A DNA stretch of 64,000 nucleotides from Euborellia annulipes (taxonomy: Eukaryota; Arthropoda; Insecta; Dermaptera; Anisolabididae). The notes beneath the pieces were generated by a model. That model ran no database searches and was not told where the DNA came from. It saw nothing but the letters and a program-made list of their open reading frames with translations. The position numbers and the translations under genes were made by a program. The number at the start of each line of letters is the position of its first letter. Within the stretch, counting starts at the first letter, position 1. This document shows, one piece after another, positions 45,404 through 64,000 of this stretch. The stretch is from positions 62,001-126,000 of the forward strand of contig JAKCPI010002586.1 in assembly GCA_023213315.1 (NCBI GenBank), in the 5' to 3' direction.

Positions 45404-47153
45404 GGTGTCCGTTATTTCCCAAATTGCGTTTCATGCTGCAAACGCCCTCTAAATTTTTATTTAGGTTTTGACCTAAAAAAAAAAATCAGACCCCCTAACC
45501 CTTAATATTCATGCTATACCGTGCCTAAATCATAATCCATTTCCCATTTAAATAACATGGGATTTTTGCACTTTTTTATTTTATTTCACTGAAACAAATA
45601 TACCTAAAATACCGTCAAAACATATTTTGTAGGAAATTTAACGCTCTACAAAAAAGGTCTGAATATTTTGTTCGATAAATTCAACCCTTTAAAAGTTATT
45701 CAAAGATTAAGTTGTATTCATAATTAAAACTATCGTTTTTTTAATTTCCATCATAATTCTCCTTTATATCTCAATTGGACTCATACAGATGGACCTACTC
45801 AACTAAAGTTGTTACCAAGGTTGAAATTTCATAGATTTGGGAGTAAATTAGTTAGGGGCTATACAAGTTTTTTAACCATTAAAATAATAAATCAAATAAG
45901 TTTTATTCAATTTCATTATTTTATTTTTTTTCTTTAACAAAAGAAACTTTAAAATATAGATAACCTTTTTATATCTTTTAACGATAAATAATTTTTAATT
46001 CACTATTATAATTATATGTATATATATATATATATATGTTTTTTCCCCCATAATTATATATATAGAGTCAATTTTAAAAAAAACAATATAAATATTTCTA
46101 TATATGTATATAAAGAAAAATATTGTACATATTAAAAAAATAAAATAATCCTTTTTTTTTTTTAAATGAAAAACTTTAAGTAAATAAGTTTCTCTTTTTT
46201 TATAATAAATAAATAAAATCAGAAGTAATATTTTGGTATATGATTATATAAAAATTTAAAAATTAATATTAAATATATTTTCTAACTAGAAATAATAAAA
46301 AAATTCATTTTTTCTTATTTGGTCATCAAGTTTATATAAAATAATTTGCTTTTTAAGAAATAAATCCCTGGAGGAAAAATTAGCCAATTCTTAGTCAGTG
46401 GTAAGAGCTCTGCACGGGACTAACTTTTTTTTGGCCCGTACGCCCCAGATATTTTGAGGATTTTAAACTTGAACTAAAATTAAAAAAAAATGTTTGTTCT
46501 CAAATGTTGGGAAAAAAAAATTCTTAAATATTGAATTTTTTTATATATGGGTCTGATCCCGCCCGATTTAGTTTGTAGATTTGGACTTAATTAATACCTG
46601 CTGTAATTTTTTTTTAGGCCACCTCTACCCGGCCCACGGACCAGTCCGGGTATAGTCTCGCCACAAGTGCTCGAGTGTGGAGCTTGGAGCTTAGGCAACC
46701 AAAATGCTTAGTGCTCGGAATGTTGACTTTATAATAACTTTTCCTCTTCAGTTGCATTAAAAAAAGATGATTGATTTTTTTATTATGAGAGTTTTTTAAT
46801 TAGAGACAACATTTTGTATCAATTATTTATCAAAAATATAAATACAATGTTTCGACTGCCTATTCTGCAGTCGTTTTCAAGTACTGTACACTTGCTCTGA
46901 CTCAAGTTGCATTAAAAGGGACCGTTACGTGCATTTTATATACAACGACGTCATTCTACACTCATTCCCATGAAGTTATACATATTTTTAATAAATAATT
47001 AATACACCCAATGTGCTCTATAATTAAAAACTGCCAAAATAATAATAATAATAACCACAAAAGCTTTAATAAACACATTCATTATATATATATAAAAATA
47101 TTGGTTTGGTTGACTAAGCTCAATACTCTCGAGCACAACCAGCCTACGGGCCT
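45402..47153. other. Intergenic DNA between WDR91 and PAPSS
   Basis: AT-rich with several (TA)n runs. At 46850-46895 the minus strand has a decayed hammerhead-like block (stem CGACTGC/GCAGTCG before GAAAC). No gene found. Confidence 0.4.
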
Positions 47154-47161
47154 GTCCGTCC

Positions 47162-47582
47162 TAGAGGTGTTCGACTATGGAAAAGAATAATCGATTATCC
47201 CGTTTAATCGATTATTGGATCCGGACAGACGAAAAAATAATCGATTATGAAAAAAAATATTTTTTTCTCTAACAAAATTTTTTGCGGGAAATTTTTTTCC
47301 CTCACTCACACGTGAATATCATTTTACTCTTTTTTTAGGAAAGCGAAATTTTTCCGCCCTGCGGAAAATTTTTTCCTCTGACAAGAAAATCATTTAAACG
47401 CATTTTCTCTAAAAATAATCGATTTTTTTTTAATCGGTTATCGATTTTTTTTTTTATCGGATTATCGATTATTTTTTAAGAAAATAATCGATTAATCGAT
47501 TATTTTTTAAGAAAATAATCGATTAATCGATTATTTTTTAAGAAAATAATCTGTGAATAATCGATTATTTTGCGCAGCCCTA
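47162..47582. mobile_element. hAT-like MITE with many AATCGATTA motifs
   Basis: Ends TAGAGGTGTTCGAC / GCGCAGCCCTA. Flanks GTCCGTCC and GTCCGTAC match at 7 of 8 bases. The palindrome TAATCGATTA or close variants recur about ten times, mostly near the ends. Confidence 0.72.
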
Positions 47583-47590
47583 GTCCGTAC

Positions 47591-48100
47591 CCGTGCAGGG
47601 CTTTGATCCGTGGTTTTCAAAATGATTAATGAAAAATAAATTACTTATAAAGCTCCACCATTTGAGTGTCTAACACTTTATAAAAGCTGCAATATATTTT
47701 TATTTAAGAATAAAATTTTCTTTAATTCGAATAAGAAAATTTGTATTCATAAAATAGCTCTATTTTTCTGAGACGGACATATAAGACTTTTCTTTGCGAA
47801 TATGTTTAAAATAAAATACATCATGATCTATTAAAAGAAGCCTAAGTTTTTATATGGTCAAAAGATAAATAGTACGTATATATATATATGCATGCATAAG
47901 TAAATAAAAATATTTAAGTAAAATAGCATGGACTTTTTAAGCAAATATCAAGATTTTGTTTAAAGTTGATATATAATCAGAGATTCATCTTTAAAAGGGA
48001 TCAAATTCCCCAAATTTCTATACAATTAATAAATTTCTTATAGGCCTTTATATGTTTTAAATACTTTTTGAGCCATGTTACTTATTTAAAATCAATATGA
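47591..48100. other. Region downstream of PAPSS
   Basis: AT-rich, probably the PAPSS 3' UTR in part. No clear signal is assigned. Confidence 0.35.
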
Positions 48101-60503
<12,403 letters not shown>

Positions 60504-61002
60504 CTGTAATAAGAAATAAAGAAAAAAAAAATTATAAAATTAAAACTAAAATAGAGGGTGAAAATAAATTTATAAAATTTACAAAAATCCCTCAAAAATA
60601 TGAAAGTGTGTTAATTATCTTGATCTTGAATTAATAAAGAAAATGAATATTTTCTTTTTAAATAGAAATAGATCAACAATTAAGATTATAATGTTAATAA
60701 ATTATATTAAAAAATAAACTTAAAAAAAAATTTTTTTTCAATGATTTTTTATGAAATGGGCTGTTAGAATTCAACCAATAAGTTATAAAAGTGATTCTTT
60801 TCTATTGAGGAATGAAACGGAATAATTAAAATAACGCATCAGTTTCTGCTATCAGTAAAAAGATGAGAGATTCGATCGCTGAGTTCGCCTGCCAAACTTA
60901 AGGTAGGCAACCGCTCCTCTAGGGAAGATATTTGGCTGCGCTAAAAGCAGGGGCCCAGAAAGCAATTTATGATTGGGCTTTTTTATTTATACAAAATTTA
61001 TA
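60504..61002. other. DNA upstream of the first visible PAPSS exon
   Basis: Intron or 5' region of PAPSS. No exon for the missing N-terminus was recognised. Confidence 0.35.
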
Positions 61003-61342
61003 TTTTTACTTTCTATTACCTCTATAGGTAATATAAATATAGAAAAGAAAGTAATGCGATCATGTCAAAAATGCGATGACAATATTGTGATGGAAATACA
61101 CGTTTTGAGAATCTTGAAATAGGCTCCCATAAAAAAACCTATGTGTATAAAAAGATACAAGGTTGAAATTTGATAATTAAGGGATGCAACACAAAGATTT
61201 TTAATAAATGGGCCAAATCTTAAATGGGTCAAATTTTAATCGAAGAATCTATTCAGCTTTTTTTTTCAATTTTCTTAAAATCTAACGATTTTATATTAAG
61301 AAGGTTTCAGTCAAAAGGAGTGTTTTTATTTTTGGCTGCCTG

Positions 61343-61617
61343 CACTGGCGCAACCAGGGGGAGTTAGGGTTTTAACCCCCCCCCCCCCCAGGAGAGAAAA
61401 AAAATTCAAAATATATATTACAAATAGAAAAGAAAAAAATATAATCTTTCTTTTTATTTGAAAAAAAAAGGCGAAGGTCCGATGCCTGCGCGCCCAAGCA
61501 AGTTGGAGGGGGGAGGGGGGGGGGCAGACCCCAGTCTAGGCGCTCCGTCCGCCAATGCGGGGCGGCGCGGCTAGTCAAACCCCCCCCCTCCAGGAGCAAA
61601 TCCTGGTTGCGCCACTG
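61343..61617. mobile_element. hAT-like MITE (GGCGCAACCAGG family)
   Basis: Ends CACTGGCGCAACCAGG / CCTGGTTGCGCCACTG; GCTGCCTG duplicated at 61335-61342 and 61618-61625. Same family as 13529-13886. Confidence 0.87.
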
Positions 61618-61794
61618 GCTGCCTGCATTTTAAAATCCTTATATATATTCCCAGCATCATTATATTTAGATTTTATATTAAACTAATTTTTCAATTATCA
61701 ACCGTAGGCTGTAGATGAAACATTAATTATTTTATAAAAATGGATATGAAATTGTAAAAAAATTTAAATTTAATTTTTTTTAATTTCCATACAT

Positions 61795-62005
61795 TTAAGG
61801 CCATTTAGACCCCATCTGTATTTATTTCAAATGATTGGTAGCCACGGTTAAGTGATGCCAAGCGCGGCGAAAGCTCGGGATTGGTGACCTCAAGCAATCA
61901 GGGTGTGAAACGTCCCCCGGTAGCCTTCGATACTATGTATTTTCAATTATATAAATAAAAAAATCACTCCATCCACTTCTGTAGCCGAAAAGGGTTAAAA
62001 AAGCA
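61795..62005. repeat. SINE-like fragments
   Basis: GGCCATTTAGACCCC matches the tail of SINE family 2. GGTAGCCTTCGATACTATG and GTAGCCGAAAAGGGTT match 28048-28145 in reverse. Confidence 0.4.
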
Positions 62006-62226
62006 CATTATTGAAAAAATAGGAGAAATGGTTTCTAAGGTAATAAATTTTATTTTAAATATTTACAGCGTGTGCTATCGGAAACTATATATTTTTTTTT
62101 TAATTTACTTTAAATTTACTATATGTTGAAACGATGCGACAGAATATCACATAAATTTCGAATTATCGAAAATAAGAAAAAGTCGTGTGCTGTGCTGTTA
62201 TGATATATCTGACATATTTTTAAAAA

Positions 62227-62884
62227 ATCTGGTGTGACTGGCGCACAGCACACAACTTTCTCTTACCTTATGTAATCGAAAGTTGTGTTCTGTGCTTGTC
62301 ACACCAGATTTTTTGTGTCGAAATATATATATAGTTTCCGCCAATATATTAGAAATTTAAGATGTCAAAATTATAAACTTGGGAAAATATTTATATTTTG
62401 TTACCATGGCAACCATTTCTCCTATCTTCCCTATGAAATACAAGAGTAAAGTGTGCTTCAAACAATTTTGAGGGCAAAACGAGAATATACATTTGAAAGA
62501 GCATCTAAAAAATAATTGATTTTTGAATTTTAATCAAAATCGTTAGAGCGAATTTTGAGAAAATCGAAAAAAACTAAAAAAGTACACTAGTAAAGTACTA
62601 GTACTCTTTGGTCGATTTTGATTAAAAGCTTATTTTCACGCCCTAGGAGGGTGCCTAACTTAAATATAAAATTTCAACCTCCTAGCTCAATTCCTTCATG
62701 CTTAAAATTGAACACACACAGACAGACAGACAGACAGACAGACCATGTCGCGAAAACCACTTTTTTGGATTCAGGGGACCTCAAAACGTGAAGATCCATC
62801 AAAATCTCGACATCGAATTTTTGACATGAATCCAATACTTTCTCTCTATATATATATTACATATATACATAGGTAAGAGAAAGT
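62227..62884 (+). repeat. Hairpin-ended repeat copy L, complete short form
   Basis: Foldback 62227-62315, all landmarks, (CAGA)n near 62718 and terminal TAAGAGAAAGT. A-runs on both sides fit an AAAA target duplication. Confidence 0.82.
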
Positions 62885-62925
62885 AAAAATTCAATCCAAT
62901 TTTGTTATATACAAACAAATAAACA

Positions 62926-63140
62926 TGTCGGAGCGACAAAGTTTAAATTTATTTTTAATTAACTTGTAATTAATTTTTTTATTTTTATAAATGTAATTGT
63001 TACAAACTTCAGGTATATTAATTATTATACTGATTAGCATTATTGTTTTTTTTTGTTGTTGAAAAAATTATCTAAAAAAAGTAAATAAACATCTTCTACC
63101 AATTCGAAAGAGTCTTTTTTTATTGTGCTTTTCCTCTACA
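62926..63140 (+). mobile_element. 5' LTR of a Ty3-type retrotransposon
   Basis: The 215-bp segment starts TGTCGGAG and ends CTCTACA (TGT...ACA). It contains AATAAA near 63085 and is followed after a few bases by a primer-binding site. The 3' LTR is outside, so direct confirmation is not possible here. Confidence 0.68.
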
Positions 63141-63143
63141 AAT

Positions 63144-63161
63144 TGGTGACCCCGACGTGAT
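63144..63161 (+). other. Primer-binding site of the retrotransposon
   Basis: TGGTGACCCCGACGTGA is complementary to a tRNA 3' end with CCA. From memory the sequence fits an arthropod tRNA-Trp 3' end; that assignment is tentative. Confidence 0.6.
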
Positions 63162-63176
63162 CCCTTGGCCGTCGCG

Positions 63177-63977
63177 ATGGTGAATGAAGACGAACAGAAG
63201 AACGCCCCAGAAATCGATAAGGTCAGTGTAAAATTGCCACCCTTTTGGCCTGAAAAGCCTGAGATTTGGTTTTACCAGATCGAGGCGCAATTTTCAATTT
63301 CGGGCATAACCGTAGAAAATACAAAATTTAATTACCTTCTGGCTCAGTTGGAACAAAAATATGTCGAAAACATTTTCGATCTAGTCACTAGTAGCGCACC
63401 AAATCGTTATACCTTGGCCAAGGAGAGGCTCATAGCCATTTTTAAAGAAAGTGAGGAGAAAAAAGTACAAAAATTGGTGAGCGAAATTGACCTTGGCGAA
63501 TTGAAACCTAGTCAGTTATTAAGAAAAATGAAAGCATTAGCGGGTGATAATTTTTCAGATAGTGTCTTAAAAACCCTCTGGCTTAATAAATTGCCTGATC
63601 AAGTGAGGAGTGTCCTCGTAGTGGCGGACGACGACTTGAACAAGATGGCTCAGATCGGTGACCGAGTATGCGACCTCAAATTCGCTCGCGAAGTAAATGC
63701 GATGACCAGTACGCCAACGCCAGCTACGGCATCGACGTCGTTCTCTCTCCATGACCTTTATATGAAAATAGAGGCATTGGAGAAAGAAGTAAGAAGGAGC
63801 AGAAGTCCGAGTGGAGACAGGACGCGAAAGCGAAGCCGAAGTCGCCCCAGATTTGACCAAAACGGTAAATACTGCTATTACCATTTTAGATTTGGAAAAA
63901 GATGCAAACCAGAAAAGTGCGTGGCACCTTGCGCATGGAATTCGAACTCGGGAAACTCCCAGGGGCAGCCACGTTAG
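63177..63977 (+). CDS. Gag polyprotein of a Ty3-type LTR retrotransposon (DUF7041-type capsid)
   Basis: The ATG at 63177 opens 266 codons to TAG at 63975-63977. The N-terminal part (residues about 15-100) has the KLPPFWPEKPEIWF and YLLAQLEQKY pattern of the arthropod Ty3 gag domain annotated as DUF7041. An Arg/Ser-rich linker and a Cys/His knuckle (C-Y-Y-H-F ... C-x4-C) follow near the C-terminus. The gag stop lies 34 bases before the window end, and the -1 frame remains open past it, where protease/pol would be expected. The frame looks undamaged, so the element may be young. Expression would start in the adjacent LTR. Confidence 0.8.
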   Translation: MVNEDEQKNAPEIDKVSVKLPPFWPEKPEIWFYQIEAQFSISGITVENTKFNYLLAQLEQKYVENIFDLVTSSAPNRYTLAKERLIAIFKESEEKKVQKLVSEIDLGELKPSQLLRKMKALAGDNFSDSVLKTLWLNKLPDQVRSVLVVADDDLNKMAQIGDRVCDLKFAREVNAMTSTPTPATASTSFSLHDLYMKIEALEKEVRRSRSPSGDRTRKRSRSRPRFDQNGKYCYYHFRFGKRCKPEKCVAPCAWNSNSGNSQGQPR

Positions 63978-64000
63978 CGGCTACGTCAGCTGTCGACCAT

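Larger units (their letters stand above)
61003..62215 (-). repeat. Old, interrupted hairpin-ended repeat copy
   Basis: 61003-61320 retains ACTTTCTATTACCTC and the CATGTCAAAAATGCGATG segment in diverged form; 62020-62215 retains the GGAGAAATGG and foldback end. A hAT MITE (61343-61617) and a SINE-like fragment (61795-62005) lie between. Confidence 0.5.

Overview
This window is nuclear DNA of an animal, almost certainly an arthropod. It is very AT-rich, its genes are split by GT-AG introns, and mobile DNA fills most of the rest. Supporting clues are a short (TTAGG)n run, arthropod-style TATA+Inr promoters, and SINE, Helitron, Ty3-type and hammerhead-bearing elements. I cannot name the species; an isopod-like crustacean or a chelicerate would both fit. 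There is no operon, CRISPR array or other prokaryotic feature.

Host genes, left to right. (1) A plus-strand cluster of four paralogues of the mpaB/rubber-oxygenase (DUF2236-type) haem oxygenase family. Only the last exon of the first is in the window (2-226). The second (14499-17075) and fourth (31852-33876) each encode 403 residues. The third (19144-21109) has a one-base frameshift in an A-run. The last three share a TATA box, an initiator and a conserved non-coding first exon, so promoters were duplicated with the genes. (2) A small two-exon minus-strand gene of unknown function (7758-8388), and a weaker two-exon plus-strand candidate (800-4529). (3) WDR91, an endosomal LisH/WD-repeat protein, complete in 11 exons (36818-42818). 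(4) PAPSS, the bifunctional PAPS synthase, on the minus strand in seven visible exons (48101-60503), lacking only its extreme N-terminus. (5) The 5' LTR, primer-binding site and gag of a Ty3-type retrotransposon that runs off the right edge (62926-end).

The rest is a dense, nested mobile landscape. The most frequent family is a 0.5-1.0 kb repeat with a long hairpin at one end and a short AT-rich hairpin at the other; there are at least fourteen copies. More than a dozen hAT-like MITEs are present, many with perfect 8-bp target duplications. There are also two tRNA-derived SINE families, a Helitron end, PIF/Harbinger-like, mariner-like and pogo-like MITEs, and tandem arrays of 82 bp and about 175 bp units.

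The most unusual signal is a set of short elements, usually palindromic, that carry hammerhead-ribozyme-like cores. At least five cores look intact and about seven are decayed. Three of these elements are flanked by 12-13 bp target duplications inside copies of the hairpin repeat, so they have moved. They resemble the ribozyme-bearing ends of Penelope-like elements. The long inverted repeats that place the ribozyme at or near a hairpin apex are the feature I would follow first.
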